64,000 nucleotides of DNA from Fluctibacter halophilus. GTDB taxonomy: Bacteria; Pseudomonadota; Gammaproteobacteria; Enterobacterales; Alteromonadaceae. This document shows, one piece after another, positions 44,600 through 54,457 of this stretch (its first letter is position 1; each line of letters begins with the position of its first letter). Location: the NCBI RefSeq assembly GCF_020687825.1, contig NZ_JAJEWP010000001.1, positions 683,888 through 747,887 of the forward strand, in the 5' to 3' direction. Both the position numbers and the translations under genes were made by a program. The notes under the pieces are model-generated. The model was given only the letters and a program-made list of their open reading frames with translations. It was not told where the DNA came from and did not search any database.

Positions 44600-47500
44600 A
44601 TGCCAAAACGTACCGACATTAACAGCATTCTAATCCTCGGCGCTGGGCCGATCGTCATCGGCCAGGCCTGTGAGTTTGACTATTCTGGCGCACAAGCCTG
44701 TAAAGCGCTGCGCGAAGAGGGGTACCGGGTCATTCTGGTCAACTCCAATCCCGCCACCATTATGACCGATCCGGAAATGGCCGATGCAACCTACATCGAG
44801 CCAATCCACTGGGAAGTGGTGAAGAAGATCATCGAAAAAGAGCGTCCTGATGCGATTCTACCCACCATGGGCGGGCAAACTGCACTGAACTGTGCACTGG
44901 ACCTCAACAAGCATGGTGTCTTGCAGGAATTCGGCGTCGAGATGATTGGCGCAACCGCCGATGCAATCGACAAAGCGGAAGACCGTGAACGCTTTGATAA
45001 AGCGATGAAATCCATCGGTCTGGAATGTCCCCGTGCCGAGATTGCTCACAGCATGGAACAAGCGCACGACGTACTCAGCCGCATCGGCTTCCCGTGCATC
45101 ATTCGCCCCTCGTTTACCATGGGCGGCACCGGTGGTGGTATTGCCTACAACGTTGAAGAATTTGAGGAAGTCTGCCGACGGGGTCTGGACTTGTCCCCAA
45201 CCAATGAACTGCTGATTGACGAGTCATTGATTGGTTGGAAAGAGTATGAAATGGAAGTGGTGCGTGACAAGAACGACAACTGCATCATTGTCTGTACGAT
45301 TGAAAACTTTGATCCTATGGGCGTGCACACCGGTGACTCTATCACGGTTGCCCCTGCACAGACCCTGACTGACAAAGAATTCCAGATCATGCGGAATGCC
45401 GCCATGGCAGTATTGCGCGAGATCGGTGTTGAAACCGGCGGCTCAAACGTACAGTTTGGTGTTGACCCCGAAACAGGTCGGATGGTCATTATCGAGATGA
45501 ACCCACGGGTATCGCGCTCTTCAGCGTTGGCCTCCAAGGCCACCGGCTTCCCGATTGCCAAAGTTGCCGCCAAGCTGGCTGTGGGCTACACCCTGGATGA
45601 GCTGGCCAATGACATTACCGGCGGACTCACGCCTGCGTCTTTCGAGCCGGCCATCGACTACGTAGTGACCAAAATTCCTCGTTTTAACTTTGAAAAGTTT
45701 GCCGGTGCCAACGACCGTCTGACCACCCAGATGAAGTCGGTGGGTGAGGTGATGGCAATTGGCAGAAACCAGCAGGAGTCGTTGCAAAAAGCATTGCGCG
45801 GTCTTGAGTTGGGCGCCAACGGTCTGGATCCCATCATTGATATCAATGAACCAGAATGTAAGAACCGGATCATTCGTGAGCTGCGAGAGCCGGGCGCCGA
45901 GCGTATCTGGTACATCGGTGATGCATTCCGCCTGGGGATGACGGTTGATGAAGTGTTCGAGCTGACCAACATCGATCGCTGGTTCCTGGTGCAATTGGAA
46001 GAACTGATCCTGCTGGAACAGAAAATGACCATTACCGGGTTATCAAACATCGACCATGACCTGATGACCACGTTGAAACGCAAAGGCTTTGCTGACGCGC
46101 GCATTGCGCAACTGACCAACAGCAAAGAAGCCGAGGTACGCGCTCGTCGTCGTGAAATGAACATTCATCCGGTTTACAAGCGGGTCGATACCTGTGCGGC
46201 GGAATTTGCCACCAGTACCGCTTACATGTATTCCAGCTATGACGAAGAGTGTGAAGCGGCACCAAGCAGCAAAGACAAAATCATGGTGCTGGGTGGTGGT
46301 CCAAACCGTATCGGACAAGGTATCGAGTTTGATTACTGCTGTGTACATGCCGCCCTTGCGATGCGTGAGGACGGTTACGAAACCATCATGGTTAACTGTA
46401 ACCCTGAAACCGTTTCCACCGACTACGACACCTCCGACCGCTTGTACTTCGAGCCGGTGACCCTGGAAGACGTTCTTGAGATTGTGCGGGTAGAACAACC
46501 CAAAGGCGTCATCGTCCAATACGGTGGCCAAACACCCTTGAAGCTGGCCAATGCACTGGCAGATGCCGGCGTGCCGATCATCGGTACATCACCGGATGCC
46601 ATTGACCAGGCCGAGGATCGTGAACGATTCCAGCAAATGGTTCACAAGCTGAAACTCAAGCAGCCAGAGAACGCCACGGTCAGCAACATGGAAGAGGCGC
46701 TTGCCAAAGCCGACGCCATCGGGTTCCCCTTGGTTGTGCGTCCATCCTATGTACTGGGTGGCCGGGCGATGGAAATCGTTTACGACCTGAAAGATCTGAA
46801 GCGTTATCTGAATGACGCGGTGAAAGTGTCCAATGAGTCTCCGGTGTTGCTGGATCGTTTCCTGGACGATGCCATCGAGGTTGACGTTGACGCCATCTGT
46901 GACGGCAAAGATGTCCTCATTGGCGGGATCATGGAGCACATTGAGCAAGCCGGTGTTCACTCAGGTGACTCTGCCTGCTCATTGCCGCCGTATTCACTCA
47001 GCCCTGCCATTCAGGACGTGATGCGTGAACAGGTCAAAGCCATGGCCCTTGAGCTGGGCGTAGTCGGGTTGATGAATACCCAGTTCGCGGTCAAAGACGG
47101 CGAAGTTTACCTGATTGAGGTCAATCCTCGTGCCGCCCGTACGGTACCGTTTGTGTCCAAGGCGACCGGACTACCATTGGCCAAAATAGCGGCCCGCGTA
47201 ATGGCCGGACAGTCGTTGGCCTCGCAAGGGGTTAGCAAGGAAATCATTCCGCCGTTTTACTCGGTCAAGGAAGTGGTGTTGCCGTTTGCCAAGTTCCAGG
47301 GTGTTGACCCGTTACTGGGTCCGGAAATGCGCTCTACCGGCGAGGTGATGGGTGTGGGTGACAGTTTTGAAGAGGCCTATGCCAAAGCCAATCTGGGCGC
47401 CGGTCAGCCCATCCCAGCGCGTGGGAAAGCCTTGTTGTCGGTACGCCATACAGACAAGTCCCGTGTGATTGAGCTGGGTAAAGCCATGCTGGCGAAAGGC

Positions 47501-47821
47501 TTTGAGCTGGAAGCGACCAAAGGCACGGCTCAGGTGCTAAACGATGCGGGTGTGGTGTGCAGCGTGGTGAACAAGCTGTCTGAAGGACGGCCCAACATTG
47601 TCGATGCGATTAAAAACGGTGAGTATTGTTACATTGTGAACACCACCGAAGGTCGTCAGGCCATCACAGACTCGGTGTACATACGTCGTGAGGCACTGCT
47701 CAACAAGGTTACTTACACGACCACAATGAACGCCGCGTTCGCGACCATCAATGCCCAGGAAGCAGAGGACAGGGCGCGGGTGACGTCGGTTCAGGAACTG
47801 CATCAACGGGTCGGAATGTAA
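44600..47821 (+). CDS. carB: Carbamoyl-phosphate synthase large subunit
   Basis: A 1073-residue enzyme, the same length as E. coli CarB, which makes carbamoyl phosphate for pyrimidines and arginine. Two ATP-grasp halves are visible: [20 protein letters not shown] at the start of the first, [19 protein letters not shown] at the start of the second. The C-terminal MGS-like allosteric domain (about 935-1073) includes [12 protein letters not shown] 44600 is chosen. Confidence 0.97.
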   Translation: MPKRTDINSILILGAGPIVIGQACEFDYSGAQACKALREEGYRVILVNSNPATIMTDPEMADATYIEPIHWEVVKKIIEKERPDAILPTMGGQTALNCALDLNKHGVLQEFGVEMIGATADAIDKAEDRERFDKAMKSIGLECPRAEIAHSMEQAHDVLSRIGFPCIIRPSFTMGGTGGGIAYNVEEFEEVCRRGLDLSPTNELLIDESLIGWKEYEMEVVRDKNDNCIIVCTIENFDPMGVHTGDSITVAPAQTLTDKEFQIMRNAAMAVLREIGVETGGSNVQFGVDPETGRMVIIEMNPRVSRSSALASKATGFPIAKVAAKLAVGYTLDELANDITGGLTPASFEPAIDYVVTKIPRFNFEKFAGANDRLTTQMKSVGEVMAIGRNQQESLQKALRGLELGANGLDPIIDINEPECKNRIIRELREPGAERIWYIGDAFRLGMTVDEVFELTNIDRWFLVQLEELILLEQKMTITGLSNIDHDLMTTLKRKGFADARIAQLTNSKEAEVRARRREMNIHPVYKRVDTCAAEFATSTAYMYSSYDEECEAAPSSKDKIMVLGGGPNRIGQGIEFDYCCVHAALAMREDGYETIMVNCNPETVSTDYDTSDRLYFEPVTLEDVLEIVRVEQPKGVIVQYGGQTPLKLANALADAGVPIIGTSPDAIDQAEDRERFQQMVHKLKLKQPENATVSNMEEALAKADAIGFPLVVRPSYVLGGRAMEIVYDLKDLKRYLNDAVKVSNESPVLLDRFLDDAIEVDVDAICDGKDVLIGGIMEHIEQAGVHSGDSACSLPPYSLSPAIQDVMREQVKAMALELGVVGLMNTQFAVKDGEVYLIEVNPRAARTVPFVSKATGLPLAKIAARVMAGQSLASQGVSKEIIPPFYSVKEVVLPFAKFQGVDPLLGPEMRSTGEVMGVGDSFEEAYAKANLGAGQPIPARGKALLSVRHTDKSRVIELGKAMLAKGFELEATKGTAQVLNDAGVVCSVVNKLSEGRPNIVDAIKNGEYCYIVNTTEGRQAITDSVYIRREALLNKVTYTTTMNAAFATINAQEAEDRARVTSVQELHQRVGM

Positions 47822-47970
47822 CCGAAGCCCCGCAGGGGCTTTTGCGAATTCGACAATTTCTGCTAAAGTGCGCTTTTAGGCCGGTAATATCCTGGTCAAC
47901 AAGCGCACTTTTTATTTGCGCGGCCGAGCGTGTCGCGCCACCTGATTGACGAAACCATAGTGAGTATTCC

Positions 47971-48447
47971 ATGAGTCAATACCCGATGACCGCGCGCGGG
48001 GCAGAATTGCTGCGCGCCGAATTACATGAATTGAAATCCGTTAAGCGGCCGAAAATCATTGAGGCCATTGCTGAAGCCCGTGAACACGGTGATCTGAAAG
48101 AGAACGCCGAATATCATGCGGCGCGGGAACAGCAAAGTTTCTGTGAGGGACGCATTCAGGACATCGAAGGCAAACTGTCCAACGCGCAAATCATTGACGT
48201 GACCAAAATGCCCAATAACGGCAAAGTGATTTTTGGTGCCACGGTAACCTTGCTGAACGTTGAAACCGACGAAGAAACGGCCTATCGCATCGTGGGTGAT
48301 GATGAAGCAGACATCAAGCAAAACCTGATTTCGATTAACTCCCCGATTGCCAGGGGGCTGATTGGTAAAGAGCTGGACGATGTGGTGAATATTCAAACGC
48401 CGGGTGGTACGGTGGAATTCGAAATCATTAACGTCGATTATATCTGA
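47971..48447 (+). CDS. greA: Transcription elongation factor GreA
   Basis: Stimulates the cleavage activity of backtracked RNA polymerase. The 158-residue protein has the N-terminal coiled-coil hairpin with acidic tip ([20 protein letters not shown]) and the C-terminal FKBP-like domain ending in [13 protein letters not shown]. The 149-bp gap after carB contains a small GC-rich hairpin (AGCCCC/GGGGCT near 47826-47839) and a possible promoter (TTGCGA, 16 bp, TAAAGT). Confidence 0.95.
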   Translation: MSQYPMTARGAELLRAELHELKSVKRPKIIEAIAEAREHGDLKENAEYHAAREQQSFCEGRIQDIEGKLSNAQIIDVTKMPNNGKVIFGATVTLLNVETDEETAYRIVGDDEADIKQNLISINSPIARGLIGKELDDVVNIQTPGGTVEFEIINVDYI

Positions 48448-48455
48448 TCGTACAA

Positions 48456-48485
48456 ACACCGCCGCGCGCTCAAGCGGGGCGGTGT
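48456..48485. terminator. Hairpin between convergent greA and dioxygenase genes
   Basis: ACACCGCC (48456-48463) pairs with GGCGGTGT (48478-48485). No T run follows, so termination would be weak or factor-dependent. Confidence 0.5.
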
Positions 48486-48492
48486 GTTCATG

Positions 48493-49284
48493 TTAGCGCC
48501 ACACAAACTGGCTGGCGCGCTTTCCCAACACCTCACACTGTAGCGCCATATCTGCGCCCCGACCGGCGATACCGTAACATACCATCAGCGGGATCAGGTG
48601 CTCTTCCCGTGGGTGACAAAACCGTGCCCCAGGCGCTTGCTGCCAATCGTTCAAGGCTTGTTGGCGACGCTCTTCACCCAATGAACCGGTGAGGGTATCC
48701 TCCAGCCATTGCTCAAATGCCAGGTTGCTGTGCTGGCCTTGTTCGGTGGGACGGAAAAATTCCGCCATGTTATGAAAACTGAAGCCCGAACCGATCACCA
48801 GTGTGTCGGGTGACACGACCGAACGCAACGCGACACCGATGGCCATGTGCAGCTCACTGTCCAATGACGGATGCAGGGACAGCTGCAGACACGGAATATC
48901 GGCCTCTGGGTACATCAGCATCAACGGCACGAACACACCGTGATCCAGTCCACGTTGTTGCTCTGCCTGTGCATCAATGCCCCGTTGTGCCAGGGTCTCG
49001 ATGATATTGGCAGCCCAGTCAGGATCGCCGTTTACCGGATACGCCAATTGATAGGACTCGGGTGGGAATCCGTGATAGTCATAATACAGCCCGGGAAGGC
49101 GCTGTGTGGTGACTTTCACCGGGCTGGCTTCCCAGTGGGCGCTGATCACAAGAATGCGTCTGGGACGGGGCAGTCGGGTCGGCAAAGTGCGCAGCTGCTC
49201 AATCAGCTGCTGGTGGGTTGGATCGCCGAGCACCGGCATGGGTCCGCCGCCGTGGGACAGAAAGACAATCGGTGTGTTTGACAT
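48493..49284 (-). CDS. ygiD: 4,5-DOPA extradiol dioxygenase-like protein (YgiD)
   Basis: A LigB-fold extradiol ring-cleavage dioxygenase, 263 residues from the start MSNTPIVFLSHGGGPM; an upstream ATG at 49311 would add nine residues and neither has a clear Shine-Dalgarno. Metal-site histidines are seen in SHGGGPM, ISAHWEA and the later FHNMAEF; DHGVFVPLMLMYPEADIP carries another conserved His. Homologues cleave DOPA, but the substrate in bacteria is uncertain. Confidence 0.85.
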   Translation of the reverse strand: MSNTPIVFLSHGGGPMPVLGDPTHQQLIEQLRTLPTRLPRPRRILVISAHWEASPVKVTTQRLPGLYYDYHGFPPESYQLAYPVNGDPDWAANIIETLAQRGIDAQAEQQRGLDHGVFVPLMLMYPEADIPCLQLSLHPSLDSELHMAIGVALRSVVSPDTLVIGSGFSFHNMAEFFRPTEQGQHSNLAFEQWLEDTLTGSLGEERRQQALNDWQQAPGARFCHPREEHLIPLMVCYGIAGRGADMALQCEVLGKRASQFVWR

Positions 49285-49463
49285 AGGGCTGGGAGACAAT
49301 GGGTAATTCATGACCGTCAGGATGTGCCGAAATGTCTTTACAGACCAGCGCAAAAAGTCGGCCCGAATGGTCGAATTAATCGCAGAAAGATTGTCAACAA
49401 CGACGTTTGTTTAGCTGTGAATGGAAGCGCCTCACCTTTCGAGATTAATAGTTCAGGATGTTT

Positions 49464-49479
49464 TGTGCCAGTAGTGGAC
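49464..49479 (+). repeat. 16-bp direct repeat, left copy
   Basis: TGTGCCAGTAGTGGAC, identical to 49845-49860. Confidence 0.8.
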
Positions 49480-49844
49480 TTTTATGTCGGGTCGCCGACA
49501 GCGACCAGAGGGCGCAGTGAATGCAAAGTATCAATCCATCCATGGCGTAATGTCCAGCCTGACCTTCCACGGTCAGTCGTTCAGCCCTCTCGGCGTGACC
49601 TTAAGTCTCCCCTCGTTGCTAACGCAACCGCGCTTCACCCTCTGGACTCCCCGCAGCCCGTATCGCGAAAAACGTTCAACAGCTCGCCAGGCAAGGTGTC
49701 ACCGCACCCAAAAATGAATCCCCCATCTTCGGTACTGCCTCGACCTCCTGTCTCGGCTGCCACCTTGCTGTACTGGCTAGCTGCTGAACTTCGCTAGAGC
49801 GGGCAGTAAAGCTCTGAATATGCAATGAAGGTGAGTGTTAGCTA

Positions 49845-49860
49845 TGTGCCAGTAGTGGAC
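49845..49860 (+). repeat. 16-bp direct repeat, right copy
   Basis: Second copy of TGTGCCAGTAGTGGAC, in the same orientation as 49464-49479. The two bracket 365 bp. Confidence 0.8.
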
Positions 49861-49912
49861 GGTGGTTAAAGCAAAAGTGAATGGGGGCTTTGAGTGGATA
49901 GCAGACCGTTAA

Positions 49913-49980
49913 CGCCCAAAGCAGCGGCGCGCGTTAGCGCGTCCAGCCCGCAGGGCGATGCTGCCTTTGCTTGTTATGTG
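49913..49980 (-). other. attC recombination site of a gene cassette
   Basis: Read on the minus strand, the site begins with CACATAAC (49980-49973), continues through GCAAAGGCAGC, two internal hairpins (GCCC/GGGC and GCGCG/CGCGC), the complementary GCTGCTTTG, and ends GGGCG at the G^TT cut point. GCAAAGGCAGC against GCTGCTTTG leaves an unpaired G, as expected for the extrahelical base. The other end of the cassette supplies TTATGTG, the exact complement of the start. It lies directly after the stop codon of the 49983-50279 gene. Confidence 0.75.
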
Positions 49981-49982
49981 AT

Positions 49983-50279
49983 TTACCACTCAGCCACCTT
50001 TAGTTTACTAGCCGCAATTTTAAGCTCTTCTTTGGTGAGGCCAATGATAGTTTGAAAATCATTGTCATCTAAACCAAACCCTAAATTGTGAGCATTCAAC
50101 GCACTGATAATACCGCCGAGTTCTTGAGCAGTAAGCATATTTGGCGAAACTTTTTTAACGACTTCGTGCAGCTTATTCGCTACTGCGTTTTCAATAGTAT
50201 TAACCACAACAATATCGCCAGATTCTTCTAGCTCTTTTACTGCCTTGATTAGCACTTCCTTAACTACAGACTCGCTCAT
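49983..50279 (-). CDS. Cassette-borne hypothetical protein
   Basis: A 98-residue protein, clearly richer in AT than its neighbours. It is rich in Lys, Glu and Val, with helical segments VVKEVLIKAVKELEE and NAVANKLHEVVKKV, then LTAQELGGIISALNAHNLGFGLDDNDFQTIIGLTKEELK. No signal peptide. The family is not recognised. The gene is followed directly by its attC, the standard cassette layout. Confidence 0.7.
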   Translation of the reverse strand: MSESVVKEVLIKAVKELEESGDIVVVNTIENAVANKLHEVVKKVSPNMLTAQELGGIISALNAHNLGFGLDDNDFQTIIGLTKEELKIAASKLKVAEW

Positions 50280-50296
50280 ACTATTTGTTCACATAA

Positions 50297-50860
50297 CAGT
50301 GTATTACTGCGAATTCGCGGTATGCCCAGTTTTGCGCCATGCCTGTACTCGCAGTGTGTATTATTTTATCAAATACTAACAACGAGATAGGCAACTTTAC
50401 CAGGCTTACTACCCGCTTTAGGGTTGGGAAAAGCGAGAACCGGGGTTTATATAGGTCCCCGTAAATAAAGGCTTGGAAACAAATCCTGATATAAATCAGA
50501 CGATTAAAATGGTTTGACCTGTGCAAAGCGAGAATTTGACTGCGTGAAAGCGAGAAGTTTTGTGGCAGAGATTGCAGCTATTTGAAATACGAAGCTACAA
50601 AAAGTCGCTCTGTTTGACTCTACGATAACAGCCAGGGAGGTCCTCGCCTCGGCTTTGTCTCCTGAGTCGCTCTACCTCCTGCATCCATGCAGTCGTGCGC
50701 GAGGATGACGATTCTTCGTAGGCAGAATTTAATGACTGCTGCAACACAGGGAGTGGATACAACCATGACTACGTTCGAAGGTCCACTGCTCGCTCGTAAC
50801 ACTCATTTCGAATGTTTCTCAGCGTCCCTTGGCCAGATCTGGCATGCGTACGATAAAGGT
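50297..50860. other. AT-rich non-coding accessory interval
   Basis: No supported gene. An inverted repeat, ACTGCGA (50306-50312) with TCGCAGT (50349-50355), lies next to the cassette junction. The 10-bp word AAAGCGAGAA occurs three times between about 50420 and 50560. The minus frame at 50281-50526 starts at TTG and has no family features. Confidence 0.45.
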
Positions 50861-51730
50861 TTACAGGGCAAAGTGGGTGCCGTAGTAGTGATTGTAGTAG
50901 TCAACGATGTCGCTGTGCAGGGCAGAAGGGAACCAGTCGAGGTGCACGTCCAGGTAACGGCGTTGTTGTGACAGGATCTTCAGGCGAGCATTGATTGCGG
51001 CCATCAGTTGTTTGCCCTTGTCGGTCTTGCTGCACATGATATAGCCACCGGCTACTTCGGGTAATTCGCTGATGGCACGGCTGTGTTGGGTCAGCTGGTC
51101 AACGTCGGGGTACAGTTTCTTGTAATGGTGAAACACTGTCGGGTATTCCAGCATGGCATCGACCCGACCGGCCAGAAACATGTCCACCAGTCCTCTGGAG
51201 TTCCCGTCACCGGGTCGGGACCACAAGGTGATGTTGTCATCCAAGGTGTTGAGGAGGCTGTCCACGCGGTCGCCGTATGAACGGTCACTGTTTACCCCGA
51301 AGGTCATCCTGATGCCGCTTGAAAGCAACGATTGCAGACTCAATTCGGTTTGTTGTGGCTGGTCACTCAGCCATTGGGTAAGTGCAGTACCACGAACATA
51401 CAGTCGCTGACCGGGGAACACCGTTTGTGGTAGCTCTGATACCAGAAAATCGTTCTTGCGGGCCTCGGTGATGAGCTTGTTGCCGGTGCACACATCGTCA
51501 CGTTTACGTAGCAATTGCTCGGCCCGCACCGTATTAGCGGTAATGATCACCACTTCCATGCCCGGCCAGTCGGTGGCCAGTAAGCGAAACGTGCTGCCGG
51601 GCAGATCAAATATATCGGCTTTGGACTGCTGCAATGAAAGCATGGTTTTAGAGGCCCAATACAGGGTTTCCGCCTGCGTGGGTGACACCAGGGCGAAAAG
51701 CAGGGCAAGGGCATAGATCAATCGATTCAT
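50861..51730 (-). CDS. Periplasmic solute-binding-like protein, orphan
   Basis: A 289-residue exported protein (signal peptide MNRLIYALALLFALVSPTQA). It shows the two-lobe binding-protein pattern in TLYWASKTML, YGDRVDSLLNTLDDNITLWSRPG and FLAGRVDAMLEYPTVF. The longer upstream frame is not needed: ATG 51730 starts the signal peptide. No transporter partner is adjacent. Ligand unknown. Confidence 0.72.
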   Translation of the reverse strand: MNRLIYALALLFALVSPTQAETLYWASKTMLSLQQSKADIFDLPGSTFRLLATDWPGMEVVIITANTVRAEQLLRKRDDVCTGNKLITEARKNDFLVSELPQTVFPGQRLYVRGTALTQWLSDQPQQTELSLQSLLSSGIRMTFGVNSDRSYGDRVDSLLNTLDDNITLWSRPGDGNSRGLVDMFLAGRVDAMLEYPTVFHHYKKLYPDVDQLTQHSRAISELPEVAGGYIMCSKTDKGKQLMAAINARLKILSQQRRYLDVHLDWFPSALHSDIVDYYNHYYGTHFAL

Positions 51731-51872
51731 AACGGGCAGTTCAATTCCAAAAAGGCAACGTGCAGTGAATAAATCGGCGCAGTATAACAGGCATCGCCAT
51801 CGCGAGGGCGGTTTAACGCTAAAGTGGTTTTTTTTGTCGTCGACTCGCAGGCTGCGCAAATTCCTGCAGACA

Positions 51873-53297
51873 TCAGGGGGTGTGACATAACCGTCCAAGG
51901 GTTTCGATACCGTCTTCGATGCGTTGGTGCCAGGGCAACCCATAGCTCAGCCGAATACAGTGCTGATACCGGGATGACGGGGAAAACAGGCTGCCAGGTG
52001 TGATGCTGATGTTGTGCTCCAGAGCCTGCTGGAACAATTGCGCGCCATCGAGCTCACCGCTGAGCTCAAGCCACAACACTGTACCTCCCTGTGGCAGGGT
52101 GACCCGCACATCATCGGGAAAGTGACGCCCGATCAGGCCCAGCATCCGGTCCCGGTTAGTCAGCAGTACCTGACGTAACAGTTTCAGGTACCTGTCGTAC
52201 TCACCACTTTGGATAAACTCGGTCAGGGTCCACTGGTTGATCAACGGTGACGAACAGGACAGCGCCCGTTTGGTGCGGGTTGCCAGATCGCGAAAGCCGG
52301 GCGCTACCAGCCAACCTATCCGGTAACTGGGCGCGGCTGTTTTGGAAAACGAAGCACAGGTCAGTACCAGGCCTTTTTTGCTGAACGCCTGGCAAGGGAT
52401 GCCGCGCTGTTCACCAAAATACAAATCACCATACACATCGTCTTCAATCAGCGCGATGTTACGCGCTTCAAGCAGCGCAACCAAATCGGCTTTTTCGCTA
52501 TCCTGCAGCCGACATCCCAATGGATTGGCGATGGTGGTGGAAAACACACAGGCTTTGACCGGATGCTTGCTGATGGCTTTCTTCACGTCGTCCAGGGCCA
52601 GGCCCTTTTGCGCACACAACGGGATCTCCAATGCCAGCATACCGAGACGTTCAATCAACTCCAATACACCAAAATAGCATGGCGACTCCACCGCAATAAC
52701 GTCGCCCGGTTTGGCCACCGATTGCAGGGCGATGCTGATGGCCTCCTGGGCGCCATTGGTGATCACAACGTCATCCGGCGCCACATTGATACCCTGTTCC
52801 ATGTAGCGCCATGCCAACAGCCGTTTTAGCGGTTCATAGCCGCTCATGGGACCGTAGTTCAGGGCCTTGTCTCCCGCCATGGTCAATACCCGTCTTACAG
52901 TTCGGTTTAACGCTTTGGTGGGTGGTTTTGCCGCCACCGGGTTCGCCACACCTAACGACAGGTTCTGGGGCAAATGGATGGCTTGATAAACCTGTTCAAT
53001 CAATTGCTGGCGGCTGACGGCGGTGGGTTTGCGCATGGCTCTGGCCTTGAGGGGCAGACCACTGGGTGTGTCCTGAGGTTTGAGGTAGTAGCCGGATTGG
53101 GGGCGGGCCTCGATCACGCCTTGTCGCTCTAACTCCAGGTAAGCCTGTTTAATGGTCGGCACACTCACGGCCAACGACTGTGACAGGCTGCGCAGGGAGG
53201 GCAGTTTGTCGCCGGGGCGTAAGCGACCGTCACTATGCATGGCCCGGATCAGGGTGATGACGCGCTGATACAGGTAGGTTTCCGGCGTTGAAGGCAT
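51873..53297 (-). CDS. MocR/GntR-family regulator with aminotransferase domain
   Basis: A 474-residue regulator. The winged-helix N-terminus (about 1-75) contains RPGDKLPSLRSLSQSLAVSVPTIKQAYLELERQGV. The rest is a class I/II aminotransferase fold with the PLP lysine K319 in SFSKTAAPSYRIGW and the SPLINQWTLTEF and IEDDVYGDL segments. MocR proteins use PLP to respond to amino acids or PLP itself. It is divergent from an EamA exporter, a common pairing, and the operator between them is visible. Confidence 0.92.
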   Translation of the reverse strand: MPSTPETYLYQRVITLIRAMHSDGRLRPGDKLPSLRSLSQSLAVSVPTIKQAYLELERQGVIEARPQSGYYLKPQDTPSGLPLKARAMRKPTAVSRQQLIEQVYQAIHLPQNLSLGVANPVAAKPPTKALNRTVRRVLTMAGDKALNYGPMSGYEPLKRLLAWRYMEQGINVAPDDVVITNGAQEAISIALQSVAKPGDVIAVESPCYFGVLELIERLGMLALEIPLCAQKGLALDDVKKAISKHPVKACVFSTTIANPLGCRLQDSEKADLVALLEARNIALIEDDVYGDLYFGEQRGIPCQAFSKKGLVLTCASFSKTAAPSYRIGWLVAPGFRDLATRTKRALSCSSPLINQWTLTEFIQSGEYDRYLKLLRQVLLTNRDRMLGLIGRHFPDDVRVTLPQGGTVLWLELSGELDGAQLFQQALEHNISITPGSLFSPSSRYQHCIRLSYGLPWHQRIEDGIETLGRLCHTP

Positions 53298-53340
53298 AAT
53301 AAAACTGTGTAGGTTAAATTTGAATAAAACTGTATATGTT
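53298..53340. promoter_or_regulatory. Direct-repeat operator for the MocR regulator
   Basis: AATAAAACTGTGTAGGTT (53298-53315) and AATAAAACTGTATATGTT (53323-53340), 16 of 18 identical, 25 bp apart start to start. The first copy begins directly at the regulator start codon. MocR-family proteins are known to bind direct repeats, so autorepression and control of the exporter are likely. Confidence 0.7.
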
Positions 53341-53394
53341 ATGTGTTCAAAAATCGAGTTATTTTAACGTATCGATTATCCACGGGAAATAGCA

Positions 53395-54309
53395 ATGAGA
53401 ACGGGTGTCCTGTATGTCATTACGGTACTGATCTGGGGATCAACCTGGCTGGCGATTGAATATCAGCTGGGCGTTGTTGCACCTGAAGTCTCACTGGTGT
53501 ACCGGTTTGCCGGCGCGGCGGCGCTGATGTGGCTGTTTTGCTGGTGGCGGGGGATGGACATGCGCTGTGGCTGGCTGGATCACAGTTATTTCCTGTTGCT
53601 GGCCTGTTGTAACTTCGGGTTTAACTACCTGATCCTGTATTGGGCGCAAGGCTATCTGACCTCAGCGATGACATCGATAGCCTTTTCCACCTTGTTGATC
53701 ATGAACATTATCAATACGCGGTTGTTCTTCGGTAAGCCCATCGCGCCTCGTACAGCCATTGGAGCAAGTCTCGGTATTGCCGGTATCATTGCGTTGTTCT
53801 GGCATGACGTTGCGGCGTTCGACCTGTCCTCTGGTGCACTGACCGGCTTGCTATTGGCACTGGGCGGCACGTTGGTGGCTTCGCTGGGTAACATGGCCAG
53901 TGTGCGCAATTCTAACCGCGGTATCAGTGTGTTTGTCGGCAACGCCTGGGGCATGTTGTATGGCGCCATCGGTTTAGCGTTGTATGCGCTGATATCCGGT
54001 GCCGCATTTATCGTTGACTGGCAACCCGCGTACCTGTTGTCACTGGGTTATCTGTCGGTGTTTGGCACGGTGATCGCCTTTGCCAGTTACTTCCTGTTGC
54101 TGAAAGACATCGGACCCGCCCAGGCCAGCTATACCATCGTGTTGTTCCCGGTGGTGGCGGTTGTCCTCAGTACACTGTTTGAGGGGTTTGAATGGCATCC
54201 CAATACCGTGTTTGGTTTTGTATTGGTGCTGATAGGGAATGCCATCGTTCTGACCCCGGTGGAAAAATTCAGGGCACGTTTTTCACGAGCCCCGGTTCTG
54301 CCACGCTAG
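53395..54309 (+). CDS. EamA family (DMT superfamily) exporter
   Basis: A 304-residue inner-membrane protein with ten predicted TM helices in two EamA repeats. The first starts VITVLIWGSTWLAIEY and the second near LLLALGGTLVASLGNMAS. EamA proteins export amino acids and other metabolites. The divergent MocR regulator suggests an amino acid or related amine substrate, which is an inference. A terminator follows at 54354. Confidence 0.88.
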   Translation: MRTGVLYVITVLIWGSTWLAIEYQLGVVAPEVSLVYRFAGAAALMWLFCWWRGMDMRCGWLDHSYFLLLACCNFGFNYLILYWAQGYLTSAMTSIAFSTLLIMNIINTRLFFGKPIAPRTAIGASLGIAGIIALFWHDVAAFDLSSGALTGLLLALGGTLVASLGNMASVRNSNRGISVFVGNAWGMLYGAIGLALYALISGAAFIVDWQPAYLLSLGYLSVFGTVIAFASYFLLLKDIGPAQASYTIVLFPVVAVVLSTLFEGFEWHPNTVFGFVLVLIGNAIVLTPVEKFRARFSRAPVLPR

Positions 54310-54353
54310 TCGATTTCCAGCATGGAGTAAGCCGCAAAGGAGTGCGTTTATAC

Positions 54354-54380
54354 ACCGGCAGGTCGTCTGCCGGTTTTTTT
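54354..54380 (+). terminator. Intrinsic terminator after the exporter
   Basis: ACCGGCAG (54354-54361) pairs with CTGCCGGT (54367-54374) around GTCGT, followed by seven Ts. Confidence 0.9.
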
Positions 54381-54457
54381 CGTTACCGGTTCGCTCAAAC
54401 TTCTGCTAAATTCTATGTTTGCCAATAAAATCAATTACTAATGGATTCTAGTTCCCC

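Larger units (their letters stand above)
49285..49912. other. Gene-poor accessory interval with flanking 16-bp repeats
   Basis: Nothing codes convincingly here; frames on both strands lack plausible starts or family features. The stretch lies between ygiD and the integron cassette. It contains two copies of TGTGCCAGTAGTGGAC (next entries). It may be remnants of cassettes or of another insertion. Confidence 0.5.
49913..50296 (-). mobile_element. Solitary integron gene cassette
   Basis: A 384-bp unit made of a short lead (50296-50280), the minus-strand gene 50279-49983 and an attC. Both junctions fit the G^TT rule: G at 50297 before TTATGTG, and G at 49913 before TTAACGG. No integrase gene and no second attC is recognisable in the window, so it is an isolated cassette at what may be a secondary site, or the remains of a cluster. 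Confidence 0.7.

Noticed and set aside
49484-49717. Forward frames in the repeat-flanked interval
   Set aside because: Low-complexity basic translation, no homology recognised and no ribosome-binding site; probably non-coding.
50281-50526. Minus-strand 81-residue frame upstream of the cassette gene
   Set aside because: TTG start and it crosses the cassette junction, so it cannot be a gene native to either side.
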